This document shows positions 43,823-51,936 of a stretch of DNA of 64,000 bases, in pieces. The stretch comes from Nitrosomonas sp. Nm166. Its GTDB lineage: Bacteria; Pseudomonadota; Gammaproteobacteria; Burkholderiales; Nitrosomonadaceae. A model generated the notes under the pieces. The model had not been told where the DNA came from. It saw only the letters and a list, made by a program, of their open reading frames with translations, and made no database searches. Both the position numbers and the translations under genes were made by a program. How positions within the stretch are numbered: position 1 is the first letter of the stretch; the number at the start of each line of letters is the position of its first letter. The DNA is taken from positions 1 to 64,000 of the forward strand of contig NZ_FONE01000007.1 of NCBI RefSeq assembly GCF_900112825.1. Direction: 5' to 3'.

Positions 43823-44929
43823 CTATAACCGCCAGTCGATAACCACTTTTATCTCGTCGGCTGAATGATAGTGCAAAGCCGCGTCAAAATCCGTATAGGG
43901 GAATTTGTATGTAATGATTTTTTCTATCGTATTCGGCCACAGCTTAAGGCTCTTCTCGAGATAATGAACTGCCTGATCATAATGATCGACACTGGCATTG
44001 ACACTTCCCAACACTATCTGGTTTTTTAATACAAGCTGCTGCATCAGCGTGCCACCATCAAAAGCTGGAGTGTGTTTATCTGAGGGGATGCCAGTAGCCA
44101 TATATATGGCATTAATGCCTAAAGTATCAATAAGCTGGAACTGGAGTTTGGCTATGCCAGCAGCTTCAAAAACAAAATCTATCTGCCCTATCTGTTCATC
44201 TATATCGGTAACCTTTACCTGCCTGCCGTCAATATAAGTGCCGCCGATCTCTTTCAGTATGCGTGGGCGATAGCTGTCTTCATCCACTATATCCAGCCCT
44301 ATCACTTCAGCTCCTTTTATCTTCAAAGCAAACGCAGCCATAAGCCCGATAGGTCCCATTCCTGCCACTAAAGCCTTTTTACCTTTCAACCAGTTAACTG
44401 GATCGTCAAAATCTTTAAGCCGCGCAGCCTGCACCCGTATCGCTTCGTCTATTGCCTTGGCCGCTACCGACATAGGTTCTGTAAGCACGCCAATATCTTT
44501 AAGTGGCTCAGGCACTTTTACTATATATTGTTCTTTGTCAACGATATATTCTGCCTGATAACCATCCGCACCTTTTATTCCTCTTTCGGTATAGTTACCG
44601 GTATAGCACATATCGCTCCTGTTGTTCAGACAGGCTGTGCATTGCCCACATCCGCGACGAACGGCAAATACGGCAAAATCACCAAGCTTTACTTTTGTTA
44701 CCGAGCTGCCCATTTCTACTATCTGTCCGAACATTTCATGCCCAATGATCAGTTCGTTTCTTTCACGTGGTGCGTCTGCCCTGCCACCTGATACGATTTC
44801 CCTGTCCGTTCCGCAAATGCCCACGTACCATGTTTTTATTTTTATCTCATCATCAGCTTGAATTTGTGGTTCCGGCCGATCGATAAGAGAAAGGTTGGTA
44901 GTGCCTGGTATAATGGCAATGGCTTTCAT
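43823..44929 (-). CDS. Zinc-dependent glucose 1-dehydrogenase-like MDR protein
   Basis: 368 residues of the medium-chain dehydrogenase family. Catalytic-zinc region: WYVGICGTDREIVSGG and LIIGHEMFGQIVEMG. Structural zinc cysteines: CGQCTACLNNRSDMC. The cofactor domain has ALVAGMGPIGLMAAFALKIKGAEVIGLDI. The C-terminus VNASVDHYDQAVHYLEKSL is typical of archaeal-style glucose dehydrogenases, which oxidise glucose to gluconolactone with NAD(P). One base separates it from the GH15 gene upstream, so the pair could release glucose from a glucan and then oxidise it. Confidence 0.87.
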   Translation of the reverse strand: MKAIAIIPGTTNLSLIDRPEPQIQADDEIKIKTWYVGICGTDREIVSGGRADAPRERNELIIGHEMFGQIVEMGSSVTKVKLGDFAVFAVRRGCGQCTACLNNRSDMCYTGNYTERGIKGADGYQAEYIVDKEQYIVKVPEPLKDIGVLTEPMSVAAKAIDEAIRVQAARLKDFDDPVNWLKGKKALVAGMGPIGLMAAFALKIKGAEVIGLDIVDEDSYRPRILKEIGGTYIDGRQVKVTDIDEQIGQIDFVFEAAGIAKLQFQLIDTLGINAIYMATGIPSDKHTPAFDGGTLMQQLVLKNQIVLGSVNASVDHYDQAVHYLEKSLKLWPNTIEKIITYKFPYTDFDAALHYHSADEIKVVIDWRL

Positions 44930-44930
44930 G

Positions 44931-46754
44931 TCAATGGTTTATGCTTTTGTTTCTGCTGTCATTTAATTGCTGATCAAGATTGCAGGCCGCGCTTATCAAA
45001 GCTAAGTGTGTGAATGCCTGAGGAAAATTACCCAAATGCTCACCTTCAAACCCCAACTGTTCTGAGTACAAGCCTAAATGATTGGCATAACCCAGCATCT
45101 TCTCAAAATAGAACCTTGCCTTTTCTAATTGACCTGAGCGAGAAAGACATTCCACATACCAGAAAGTACACATCGAAAAAGTTCCTTCATGACTTACAAA
45201 TCCGTCAGGCGCTGCAAGTTCTGGTCTATAACGGTATACCAGTGAGTCTGATACCAGCTCATTTTCTATTCTTTTCAGTGTAGAAAGCCACCTGGGATCT
45301 TGAGGGCTGATAAAGCGCAGCAGTGGCATTAGCAGTGCAGAAGCATCTACAGTAGATGAGCCAGCATATTGCATGAAGGCCTCTGTTTCTTTGTTCCAGA
45401 ACTCGCTATAAATGCTTTTGAAAATGGCATCCCTTTCTTTTTTCCATTTGCCATTGATGGGAAATGACCGTTGTTCTGCGATCTTTAAAGCTCTGTCAAA
45501 AGCGACCCAAATTTGCAGTCTTGAATATAAGAATTCTCTTTTTCCCCCTCTTACTTCCCAAATACTTTCATCCGGCTGTTTCCAATTTTCGCACAGCCAA
45601 TTCACATGTCTTTCCAGGTTTTTCCAAAAGTCGTATGAAATCGGCTCTCCGTGCCTGTTATAAATGTATACCGCATTCATCAACTCCCCGTAAATGTCAA
45701 GCTGAAGCTGGCCATAAGCATCATTCCCAATCCTTACAGGTAAGGACTGGCGGTATCCTTCGAGGTGCTCCAAGAAATGCTCTTGTAATTGCCGCCTGCC
45801 ATCTATCGAATACATGATGCCCAGCCTGCTTTGTCCTTTCACGTCGTGACAAAGCTTTTCCACCCATTGCAGGAAGGCTCCTGCTTCTTTTGTATATCCT
45901 AAGCGCATCAGAGCATATACTGTAAAAGACGCATCCCTGATCCAGGTATATCGGTAATCCCAGTTGCGTTTCCCGCCTATGTTTTCCGGCAGGCCGAAGG
46001 TAGGTGCGGCAATAATGGAGCCATATCTATAGGAGGTTAGCAATTTCAACACCAATGCAGAGCGGTTCACCACTTCCATCCACCTGCCTTTATATACGGA
46101 ATGTGATACCCAGTCTTTCCAGTAGTTTACGGTGCTGAAAAGGCTGCTGGTAATAAAGGATTTGAAATCCTGCTTTCCTTTATGCTCCTTTTCAATATGC
46201 TCCAGCAAAAAATCCGCTGTTGTACCTGCACTCAAAGAAAATTCAGCTACTGCATCCCCTTCGATTAACGCTAAAGGAATAGAACTCTTCAGTCTTAAAA
46301 TCGTTTTATCTTCGCCTTTGCTCGTAAAAATTATTTCATTATCATTGACTAGCTCAGCAGTATGATGGTTTCTACCATAATTGAACCGCGGACAGCATCT
46401 CATTTTGTACCGCACATTTCCTCTTATAGTCGTTACTCTGCGTATTAACTCCTTACCATCATACAGCTCTTCAACAGGCATAAAGTCTGTTATCTCGCCA
46501 ACACCCTCTGACGAAAGAAAACGCGTGAGCAGAACATTGGTGTCAGGCAGATAGAGCTGTTTATTTTTCATCTTGGCAAACTGAGGTACGATCTCAAATT
46601 TGCCACCATTATGCTCATCCAATAAAGCAGCAAAAACAGAAGGAGAATCGAAATCTGGAAAACACATGAAGTCGATAGAGCCATTAAGCCCTACCAAAGC
46701 AATCGTGTTCAGGTCGCCTATAATGCCGTAGTCTTCAATGGGCTGATAACTCAT
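44931..46754 (-). CDS. GH15-family glucoamylase/trehalase-like hydrolase
   Basis: 607 residues. N-terminal beta-sandwich begins YQPIEDYGIIGDLNTIALVGLNGSIDFMCFPDFDSPSVFAALLD; the catalytic (alpha/alpha)6 barrel includes NWDYRYTWIRDASFTVYALMRLGY, WEVRGGKREFLYSR and FSMCTFWYVECLSRSG, where the family general acid and base glutamates lie. It probably hydrolyses alpha-glucans or trehalose in the cytoplasm (no signal peptide). It shares an operon with the dehydrogenase. The closest style I recognise is from Bacteroidota, so transfer is possible. Confidence 0.9.
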   Translation of the reverse strand: MSYQPIEDYGIIGDLNTIALVGLNGSIDFMCFPDFDSPSVFAALLDEHNGGKFEIVPQFAKMKNKQLYLPDTNVLLTRFLSSEGVGEITDFMPVEELYDGKELIRRVTTIRGNVRYKMRCCPRFNYGRNHHTAELVNDNEIIFTSKGEDKTILRLKSSIPLALIEGDAVAEFSLSAGTTADFLLEHIEKEHKGKQDFKSFITSSLFSTVNYWKDWVSHSVYKGRWMEVVNRSALVLKLLTSYRYGSIIAAPTFGLPENIGGKRNWDYRYTWIRDASFTVYALMRLGYTKEAGAFLQWVEKLCHDVKGQSRLGIMYSIDGRRQLQEHFLEHLEGYRQSLPVRIGNDAYGQLQLDIYGELMNAVYIYNRHGEPISYDFWKNLERHVNWLCENWKQPDESIWEVRGGKREFLYSRLQIWVAFDRALKIAEQRSFPINGKWKKERDAIFKSIYSEFWNKETEAFMQYAGSSTVDASALLMPLLRFISPQDPRWLSTLKRIENELVSDSLVYRYRPELAAPDGFVSHEGTFSMCTFWYVECLSRSGQLEKARFYFEKMLGYANHLGLYSEQLGFEGEHLGNFPQAFTHLALISAACNLDQQLNDSRNKSINH

Positions 46755-47048
46755 TTGTTCGACTATGCCTTTAACATATCAAATAAGGTAATTATTTTTT
46801 GATATGATTTATTGTACAGAAATAAGTACTTACTTCTATAAATAATAACTTTATGGGGTGCCAGATTAATATCTGACATTCTGATAAGACAAAGTAAATA
46901 AGAGATTAATTCAAGCTAGCCGAAGTTATTTCCATCATACTATCTGATGGATATGTATTTGACAGCTTCTTTTATGTTGTATCAATGCATGAAAACTAAT
47001 CAAAATTCACCTATAAGGTGCCACTGGTGTGGCACCAGAACGGCTATT
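46755..47048. other. Left border of accessory island, no gene
   Basis: AT-rich DNA upstream of the GH15 gene. It contains a perfect hairpin at 47017-47036. No frame of interest. The border between chromosome and island is probably here. Confidence 0.4.
47017..47036. repeat. Perfect inverted repeat
   Basis: GGTGCCAC, loop TGGT, GTGGCACC. It is 12 bases upstream of the integrase remnant. No T-run follows, so it may be an integrase or excisionase site rather than a terminator. Confidence 0.55.
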
Positions 47049-47230
47049 ATGAAAAATAAACTCAACTGACTTCATTAAAGCACTTATTGATGCTTTACCA
47101 GCACCAGCATCAGGTATGCGCGATATTTACCACGATTCAAAAACACCTGGCTTGTAACTGCGTATAACTAGTGTGAAGACTTTCTTGGTCAGTAAGCGTA
47201 TTAAAAAGGCGGCGATCCAGACCGAACTAT
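47049..47230 (+). pseudogene. Tyrosine integrase, N-terminal remnant
   Basis: After MKNKLN and a stop, the next frame reads FIKALIDALPAPASGMRDIYHDSKTPGL, stop, LRITSVKTFLVSKRIKKAAIQ. This is the arm-DNA-binding domain (DUF4102) of P4-type integrases, which typically read ALPxPxxGxRDxYxDxxxPGLxLRVTxxGxKTFxVxxRxxGK. Only about 55 codons remain, with one frameshift and one in-frame stop; the catalytic domain is absent. It marks an old integration event at the left side of the 47-54.5 kb island. Confidence 0.8.
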
Positions 47231-47242
47231 TTAACAATCTAT

Positions 47243-47267
47243 ACCCGCTCCGGTGGGTTTTTTTATT
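47243..47267 (+). terminator. Intrinsic terminator
   Basis: ACCCGCTCCGGTGGGT followed by seven T. It is the first of a series of CCCGC...GCGGG plus T-run hairpins in the island. Confidence 0.6.
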
Positions 47268-47285
47268 GCCCTTCAATGTAATAAA

Positions 47286-47295
47286 ACGCACCGAA
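47286..47295 (+). promoter_or_regulatory. Shared CGCACCGA element
   Basis: ACGCACCGAA, 49 bases before the ATG at 47344. A TAATAA/TATAAT-like run lies about 18 bases downstream, compatible with the element acting as a promoter -35 or activator site. Confidence 0.5.
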
Positions 47296-47343
47296 CATAT
47301 AACGAATTAATTTAATAATTATAATTTTTTAAGGAGTATTAAT

Positions 47344-47544
47344 ATGTACAACAGCAAAGTTACAATTACGGATAAAATCTCTAATAATGTAGTTATGGAA
47401 TATATTATTGATTTACATAGTAACGACGTCTCGGTAGCAGATTATTTTGACGAAGCATGGGAATGTGCTGTGGATGAATCACTCGTGAATCCTCTGCGCA
47501 GATCCGATTATGAGTTCATCCTGGTTGAAGAGACTATTCATTAA
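47344..47544 (+). CDS. Small acidic protein, paralogue A
   Basis: 66 residues after an AAGGAG ribosome site. Sequence MYNSKVTITDKISN, then VADYFDEAWECAVDESLVNPLRRSDYEFILVEE. It is related to the protein at 49637: both have a central Y(F/Y)D(E/L)AWE(C/Y)A(V/I)D(E/D)S(L/A)VNP block followed by R(S/x)(D/N)Y(E/K)F. Predicted as two beta strands, a helix, and a closing strand. No known domain. It follows one copy of the shared element and the first terminator. Confidence 0.8.
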   Translation: MYNSKVTITDKISNNVVMEYIIDLHSNDVSVADYFDEAWECAVDESLVNPLRRSDYEFILVEETIH

Positions 47545-47601
47545 TACATGGATACCTCCCACGGTGTTACTTTATTGTGTTAATTCTGATTAAGTTGGGA
47601 A

Positions 47602-47610
47602 ACACACCGA
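47602..47610 (+). promoter_or_regulatory. Shared element, variant CACACCGA
   Basis: ACACACCGA, 57 bases before the ATG at 47668; differs from its neighbours by A for G at one position. Confidence 0.4.
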
Positions 47611-47667
47611 GCTTCTGCTTAATTTAAAGGAAGATGCGTTTTCTACTAACGAACCGGAGTTAATATC

Positions 47668-47823
47668 ATGACAATTATGTCACCTGATCCAAAGGATAAT
47701 ATTCCTGGACAAAATCCAATGCCTGATGTTGAAAAAGGATTGGTCGAAGAGGATGAAGAAATAGCTGAGGATGAAGAAATAGTTGACGATGAAGATGATC
47801 AAGACAAAAAGGAAAAAGCGTAA
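47668..47823 (+). CDS. Small, highly acidic protein
   Basis: 51 residues: MTIMSPDPKDNIPGQNPMPD, then an acidic run of EEDEEIAEDEEIVDDEDD and a lysine end. The composition suggests a disordered, soluble protein. The TAA is at 47821-47823. The start is preceded by CCGGAG. It has no recognisable family. Confidence 0.6.
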   Translation: MTIMSPDPKDNIPGQNPMPDVEKGLVEEDEEIAEDEEIVDDEDDQDKKEKA

Positions 47824-47953
47824 GTCCTTTAAAATAAATTGTTATCTTCTTGAGCTTGTACAGAAACAGAACCGCCTTTGTGGCAGTTTTTATTGCACAC
47901 AAACGCCTTACCTCAATCAGTAGCATAGTTCCTACCCAACTTGATAAACCTTC

Positions 47954-47980
47954 AGCCCGCCCCGGCGGGTTTTTTGTTTT
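47954..47980 (+). terminator. Intrinsic terminator
   Basis: AGCCCGCCCCGGCGGGTTTTTT: CCCGCC pairs with GGCGGG around a minimal loop, followed by six T. Confidence 0.75.
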
Positions 47981-48010
47981 AGGTATCCATTGAATGCTGT
48001 TATGTGCAAT

Positions 48011-48024
48011 ACGTACAGACTGTC
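48011..48024 (+). promoter_or_regulatory. Shared CGTACAGAC element
   Basis: ACGTACAGACTGTC, 52 bases before the ATG at 48077. The core is identical to the csbD element at 31831-31846. Confidence 0.5.
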
Positions 48025-48076
48025 ACTAAACATATCAAGCATCTCAAATTCCTTATAAGAAGGGATTATTATCAGG

Positions 48077-48211
48077 ATGAAAATATTATTCACAACCGTT
48101 ATTAACGGATTTCTATTTGTTAGCGCATCTGCATTTGCTGCGGATTATTCTCAATCGCAAAATAAAGTTGATGACAAGATGAATTCACCTAAGCCTGTAC
48201 AAGCTAATTAG
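48077..48211 (+). CDS. Small exported peptide, possibly shortened by frameshift
   Basis: 44 residues: MKILFTTVINGFLFVSASAFAADYSQ, a clear signal peptide with an AFA-A cleavage site, then a short hydrophilic tail. Right after the TAG at 48209, another frame continues smoothly as NDTAQNQQDYVKKDIDMKNR and GEQCQKSCSIE up to about 48310, so the original gene may have been twice as long. Function unknown. Confidence 0.6.
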   Translation: MKILFTTVINGFLFVSASAFAADYSQSQNKVDDKMNSPKPVQAN

Positions 48212-48343
48212 CCGATAAAATGATACTGCCCAAAACCAACAGGATTACGTTAAGAAGGATATTGATATGAAGAATAGAAAAGACATGGGCGAGCAATGCC
48301 AGAAATCCTGCTCAATCGAAATAACACTATCATACTCATACAA

Positions 48344-48373
48344 TGCCCAGTTTTGCTTAATTCTGGGCATTGA
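48344..48373. terminator. Hairpin downstream of the KGG-repeat gene
   Basis: AATGCCCAG and CTGGGCATT form a perfect 9-bp stem around a 12-base AT loop. It lies about 50 bases beyond the minus-strand KGG gene and could end its transcript, although the T-run is poor. Confidence 0.4.
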
Positions 48374-48424
48374 ATTAATCAGATTAACTTCAAGAAGAAG
48401 CAAAATAATTTTCCTTTAAGAATT

Positions 48425-48802
48425 TTATTTATTCTTGTGGCTCTGACTTCCAGCCTTAGCATGCTGTTCAGAAGTCCCTCCACGAGTACTGCTACCAGAA
48501 CCGCTGTGTCCGCCTTTGCTTCCAGCTTCCCGAGCATTATTCTCATGAGCTGCTTTACCACCTTTACGGCCAGCTTCACGGGCTTCTTCGGAGTCAAACT
48601 CATGCGCAGTTCCCTTCTCATGAGCTGCTTTACCAGCTTCCCGGGCCTCATCGGAATCAAATTCGTGTGCAGTTCCCTTCTCATGAGCTGCCTTGCCACC
48701 TTTACTCGCAATTTCTCTCTGCTTATCCTCATCCATAGAGGCAAACCCCCTGCCCGAACTGCTATGTTGTTGGTTATCATCCTTGTCTTTATTTGTCGTC
48801 AT
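48425..48802 (-). CDS. KGG-repeat stress-induced protein
   Basis: 125 residues. After a disordered start, SGRGFASMDEDKQREIASKGGKAAHEKGTAHEFDS opens a series of KGG-type units (GGKAAHE, AREAG). Such proteins resemble plant LEA/Em proteins and the bacterial stress proteins GsiB and YciG. They are very hydrophilic and probably protect other proteins under desiccation or general stress. The DSDEAREAGKAAHEKGTAHEF unit is duplicated. A shared-motif variant faces the gene from 48875-48893. Confidence 0.9.
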   Translation of the reverse strand: MTTNKDKDDNQQHSSSGRGFASMDEDKQREIASKGGKAAHEKGTAHEFDSDEAREAGKAAHEKGTAHEFDSEEAREAGRKGGKAAHENNAREAGSKGGHSGSGSSTRGGTSEQHAKAGSQSHKNK

Positions 48803-48874
48803 TTTTATTCTCCTAATTAAAAAATTTATCCTTACAAAAACTAAAGATTAAGACAGACTAAGCTTATCGTGATC

Positions 48875-48893
48875 CACGGTATGTACGATAACC
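48875..48893 (-). promoter_or_regulatory. Shared element variant upstream of the KGG gene
   Basis: Minus strand GGTTATCGTACATACCGTG, 73 bases before the ATG. TTATCGTACA matches the csbD site (CTATCGTACAGAC); the last half differs (TAC for GAC). Confidence 0.4.
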
Positions 48894-49002
48894 AACTTAA
48901 AATGATAACTAAATAAATTATTTATTGAATTTATTTTTCAAAGCAAAGCCCGCTTCGGCGAGTTTATTTAAGAATGCAAGTAATTGATTTCTTCTGTGTA
49001 AG

Positions 49003-49015
49003 AGCGCACTGAACT
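49003..49015 (+). promoter_or_regulatory. Shared CGCACTGA element
   Basis: AGCGCACTGAACT. It is 47 bases before the alternative ATG 49063 of the next gene, the same spacing seen for its neighbours, but only 20 before ATG 49036. Confidence 0.4.
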
Positions 49016-49035
49016 AATTTTCATCTAGGAAGAGT

Positions 49036-49371
49036 ATGTTTTATTTATTTAAGCCGGAGATCATGGTCATGTTTTTTTTAAAATTACTAATTGTAGCTTT
49101 ATTAGTTGGGGTTATTTTTTTTGGTTCATCCGCTTTCTCCCAGTCAACACCACCATTAGATAAGCCTATTGAAAGGACTCCAGCAGATCAACTCTCAGAA
49201 TCTGGACGTGTTCAACAAATGATTGATGAGAAAAGAGATAAAACTAATTCTCCTGATAGTGATAATAATTACCATAACATACAACAACAAAAAAATGGGG
49301 CTGATGAACAAAACCAATTTGAAAAAGATACAGGTATAAGCGACAAAAATATTCCAGGCCGGGAAAAGTGA
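49036..49371 (+). CDS. Exported hydrophilic protein, hypothetical
   Basis: 111 residues from ATG 49036 (GGAAGAG upstream); ATG 49063 (GGAG upstream) is an alternative that fits the element spacing better. FFLKLLIVALLVGVIFFGSSAFSQS is a signal peptide with cleavage after AFS. The mature part is Gln/Asn/Asp-rich and lacks hydrophobic blocks, so it is probably disordered in the periplasm. It is similar in design to the protein at 54066. Confidence 0.7.
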   Translation: MFYLFKPEIMVMFFLKLLIVALLVGVIFFGSSAFSQSTPPLDKPIERTPADQLSESGRVQQMIDEKRDKTNSPDSDNNYHNIQQQKNGADEQNQFEKDTGISDKNIPGREK

Positions 49372-49574
49372 TTTAATGTTACTTTTAAGTAGAAAGTCAG
49401 ATAAATCGCTACCTGATGGGTATTAATTCATTTCGAATCAGTCCTCCAACCGGAGGTGTAAATTTGGCTTTTGTTCTCATATTGCATCGACCAGCTTGGG
49501 ACTGGCTGCTTCCTTCACAGCTAATTAGAAATTAACATAACCCGCGCTCCGGCTAGTTTTTTATCATTGTTATA

Positions 49575-49589
49575 GGGCGCACCGATTAA
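49575..49589 (+). promoter_or_regulatory. Shared CGCACCGA element
   Basis: GGGCGCACCGATTAA, 47 bases before the ATG at 49637; a degenerate hairpin plus T-run (49541-49563) precedes it. Confidence 0.5.
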
Positions 49590-49636
49590 TTATTGAGCAG
49601 ACTGAGAAAATATCTTCTTTTCACAAATCGCTCAAT

Positions 49637-49831
49637 ATGATCAAAAAGGTTAAGATTGCTGAAAGAGGGTTCGAAGAAAGATTTACTGAGTACCTAATTG
49701 TTTTAGAAGAAGATGCCACTGAGGAGGATTATTACGATCTAGCTTGGGAATATGCAATTGATGATTCCGCGGTGAATCCAGACAACAGATCAAATTACAA
49801 ATTTTCAATATCTGACTATATTTCAAAGTAA
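49637..49831 (+). CDS. Small acidic protein, paralogue B
   Basis: 64 residues, a diverged copy of the protein at 47344. Shared core: EEDYYDLAWEYAIDDSAVNP, then NRSNYKFSI. The N-terminus MIKKVKIAERGFEERFTEYLIVLEED replaces the other's strand pair. Two diverged copies under similar control elements indicate a real, selected family. Function unknown. Confidence 0.75.
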   Translation: MIKKVKIAERGFEERFTEYLIVLEEDATEEDYYDLAWEYAIDDSAVNPDNRSNYKFSISDYISK

Positions 49832-50109
49832 CTCATATTCATATCTGAGCTTGCTGCCGCAGGTTTTTGTTGTGCAGTTCCGAACAGATCAAACGAAAAA
49901 AATTCCACAGAATTTAAGTTGGCTTTAATTTGGAGAAAAAGATGTTTGCAAAAAGAATTTAAATTTTTCTTTATGCAGAGATATTTCATAATAAAGATTT
50001 TGAAGCAAAAAAATCGTATTACCAAAAATTTAATCATAGCAAGCTTAAGTAATTGCTGCACTTTTACTAAATCGCTCCGAATCTTTACCGCTTTCCTTTC
50101 ACTTTTTTA

Positions 50110-50122
50110 AAGTACCGACTCG
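50110..50122 (+). promoter_or_regulatory. Shared element, variant GTACCGAC
   Basis: AAGTACCGACTCG, about 40 bases before the ATG at 50163. Confidence 0.4.
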
Positions 50123-50162
50123 AATAGGTCTGAAATCTATAATTATTTAAAAAAATAGGATC

Positions 50163-50363
50163 ATGAATATGAACTTCTCTACTGCGGAGCCCCTAACTAG
50201 CCCTCCAACCCCAACACCACCAGAAACTATACCACCTCAAGAGCAACCTCCTGAGATAATTCCACCAGAACAAGCCCCGGAACCAGAAATTCCGCCACAA
50301 CCGATTCCTCCTGATAGGATTCCTCCAGAGAAAGATCCAACACATCCCTTCCCACAGAAATAA
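50163..50363 (+). CDS. Proline-rich small protein
   Basis: 66 residues with 27 prolines: PPETIPPQEQPPEIIPPEQ, PIPPDRIPPEKDP and similar. The repeated (I)PP unit suggests a stiff polyproline segment. It begins after an AT-rich leader with TAGGATC upstream; ATG 50169 is an alternative. It has no signal peptide. Function unknown; comparable short PP-repeat proteins exist in other proteobacteria. Confidence 0.65.
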   Translation: MNMNFSTAEPLTSPPTPTPPETIPPQEQPPEIIPPEQAPEPEIPPQPIPPDRIPPEKDPTHPFPQK

Positions 50364-50386
50364 CAGCTTAGTTCATGATTATGAAG

Positions 50387-50413
50387 ACCGTCCAAGTGGC
50401 GGTTCTTTGGTGC
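50387..50413 (+). terminator. Hairpin, terminator-like
   Basis: ACCGTCCAAGTGGCGGTTCTTT follows the proline-rich gene. The stem is imperfect (ACCG and CGGT around the loop). It shares GTCCAAGTGGCGG with the terminator at 54428-54455. Confidence 0.45.
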
Positions 50414-50539
50414 TTATTAGCGAATTTCATCTGAGCGAAAAATAAAGAAACAAAATAAACTCACTAATAAGTAAATATTGACACTGCTAGCCATTCAGGC
50501 TTACTCTCTTTTAAAGTAAAAAAGATTAAGGAGAATCAA

Positions 50540-50740
50540 ATGAGTACTGAGTACAAAGGTTATAACTTTATTGTTAATTCAGAGCAGGATGAGGTCACTA
50601 AGCAATGGAATGGAAGATATAGAATCCTTGATCAAGATGGTATTGTTGTTTATGAGAGCTTTGTTGACCCTGTGGATAATGAAGACAAAGCTTCATCATT
50701 GGCTGATAAAGCAGCTCGAGTTTGGATTGATAAACAGTAA
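50540..50740 (+). CDS. Small hypothetical protein
   Basis: 66 residues after AAGGAGAATCAA. MSTEYKGYNFIVNSEQDEVTKQWNGRYRILDQDGIVVYESFVDPVDNEDKASSLADKAARVWID. The pattern of three strands and a C-terminal helix suits a small alpha/beta fold like that of other short stress-linked proteins. I saw no shared element upstream, so its control may differ from its neighbours. No known domain. Confidence 0.75.
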   Translation: MSTEYKGYNFIVNSEQDEVTKQWNGRYRILDQDGIVVYESFVDPVDNEDKASSLADKAARVWIDKQ

Positions 50741-50784
50741 TAAACAAATTTTTTCTGCTAAGGCTTTGTTTATGATGAGGATAA

Positions 50785-50961
50785 GTATGGCGAAAGAAGG
50801 AGTATAGGCCTCAAATCGCCGCCCAATTCTCCTACTGCTACTGGCGCAGAAAAGCAAAACAATCCTGCTGTGAATCCGATTAATCCAAGTGATCCTGCTG
50901 ATGTAGGCTCGAACACTTCGAGTTCTCCTGGAATTCCCCAATTAGAAAAGCGCCGTCAATG
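50785..50961 (+). pseudogene. Broken small ORF
   Basis: ATG 50785 starts MAKEGV and stops at 50805. A neighbouring frame then continues KSPPNSPTATGAEKQNN, NPINPSDPADVGSNTSSS and PQLEKRRQ to the TGA at 50959-50961. Joined they would make about 57 residues of low-complexity protein. It is probably a frameshifted member of the same class of small island genes. Weak evidence. Confidence 0.35.
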
Positions 50962-51029
50962 AATTCAGGAAATCCTTCTAGCGCAGGCCCAACTAGCAGT
51001 CAATAATGTTCCTTGTCTTAAGTGGCCTA

Positions 51030-51053
51030 TAAGCCGCTCCGGCGGGTTTTTCC
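51030..51053 (+). terminator. Intrinsic terminator
   Basis: AAGCCGCTCCGGCGGGTTTTTCC; the CCGC/GCGG stem is followed by five T. It is followed 13 bases later by another shared element, GAGCGTACCGATAAT (51066-51080), behind which lies IS debris rather than a gene. Confidence 0.6.
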
Positions 51054-51069
51054 GCTCTTGTTAAGGAGC

Positions 51070-51587
51070 GTACCGATAATAACGCACTATGAGGATAATT
51101 TTGGCCGAGACGGTCAATCATTCTGTGCCAATCGAGATAACTCCGAAGATAGCGTGTAGCTACTCCATGAAACTTCTTCATCCATTGTTTGAGCCAGCTG
51201 TCATAAGAATTAACATTCTGAATATGATAGATGTTGTTTATAACGCGCTGACCTGCAGCAATATTAACTGGGCGGTGAACAATGTTTGCTTGCCGGGCAA
51301 TCTGCTTATAAGTGGGCAACCCATCAGTGCATAGGATTACATCTTTACTTAGCAGGGGGATGAGTACTAAGTACTGGTTCGATTTGTCGAGTACTTGTGC
51401 CACGTAATATACAGTCGGCAGTTTCACCATAACGGTCGCGCACCACCAATACAGGCACCTGTTCTTTTGATGTTCCTTTCTTGATGGCTTTACCGCCACG
51501 CTTTCGTGCAGACCTGGGCAAACGACGCTGTCCTTTAAAAGATTCCAGGAAATAGGTCTCATCTGCTTCAACAATGCCGCTCATTTT
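51070..51587 (-). pseudogene. IS1595-family (ISXO2-like) transposase remnant
   Basis: Two frames together give the core of an ISXO2-type DDE transposase. The first is GIVEADETYFLESFKGQRRL, then RGGKAIKKGTSKEQVPVLVVRDRYGETAD (51345-51584). After a frameshift come DVILCTDGLPTYKQIARQANIVHRPVN and YDSWLKQWMKKFHGVATRYL. The N-terminal zinc ribbon is missing, and the left part runs directly into the broken umuC gene at 51587. It cannot be active. Confidence 0.85.
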
Positions 51588-51589
51588 TG

Positions 51590-51924
51590 CCGGGTTGATC
51601 GGTTGCAGGTATTTGTAAAAAACGATGCCGTGGAATGAATTTCCTGATTCGGACTGAACATTCCCAATATATTCATCACCCGATTGCTCATGCCTGCATA
51701 TAGCGTGTAATTCGATGAGTACGCAATGATTCCCTGCTTCTTTGCCAGATCCTTCACCTCAAACCACGGCTGCCCCATCTTAACGCCCAGCGCCTTCACT
51801 TCATTATTACGCGCAACTACACAGCCGTCATTGTTTGAAAGCACCACAACCGGCTTGTCTTCCAGCTTGGGATTGAATACCCGCTCGCAGCTGACATAAA
51901 AGTTATTGACATCGATGAGGGCAT
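51590..51924 (-). pseudogene. umuC: UmuC (DNA polymerase V) N-terminal fragment
   Basis: Reading from 51922: [55 protein letters not shown], the palm start of UmuC with the first metal Asp (IDVNNF). The normal start codons are missing: ATG at 51924 overlaps GCC out of frame, so two or more bases are lost. After NQEIHS the sequence joins IS1595 debris, deleting about three quarters of the gene. It follows the UmuD-like gene by 12 bases. The translesion polymerase is therefore gone. Confidence 0.85.
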
Positions 51925-51936
51925 GTTACGCGTTGC

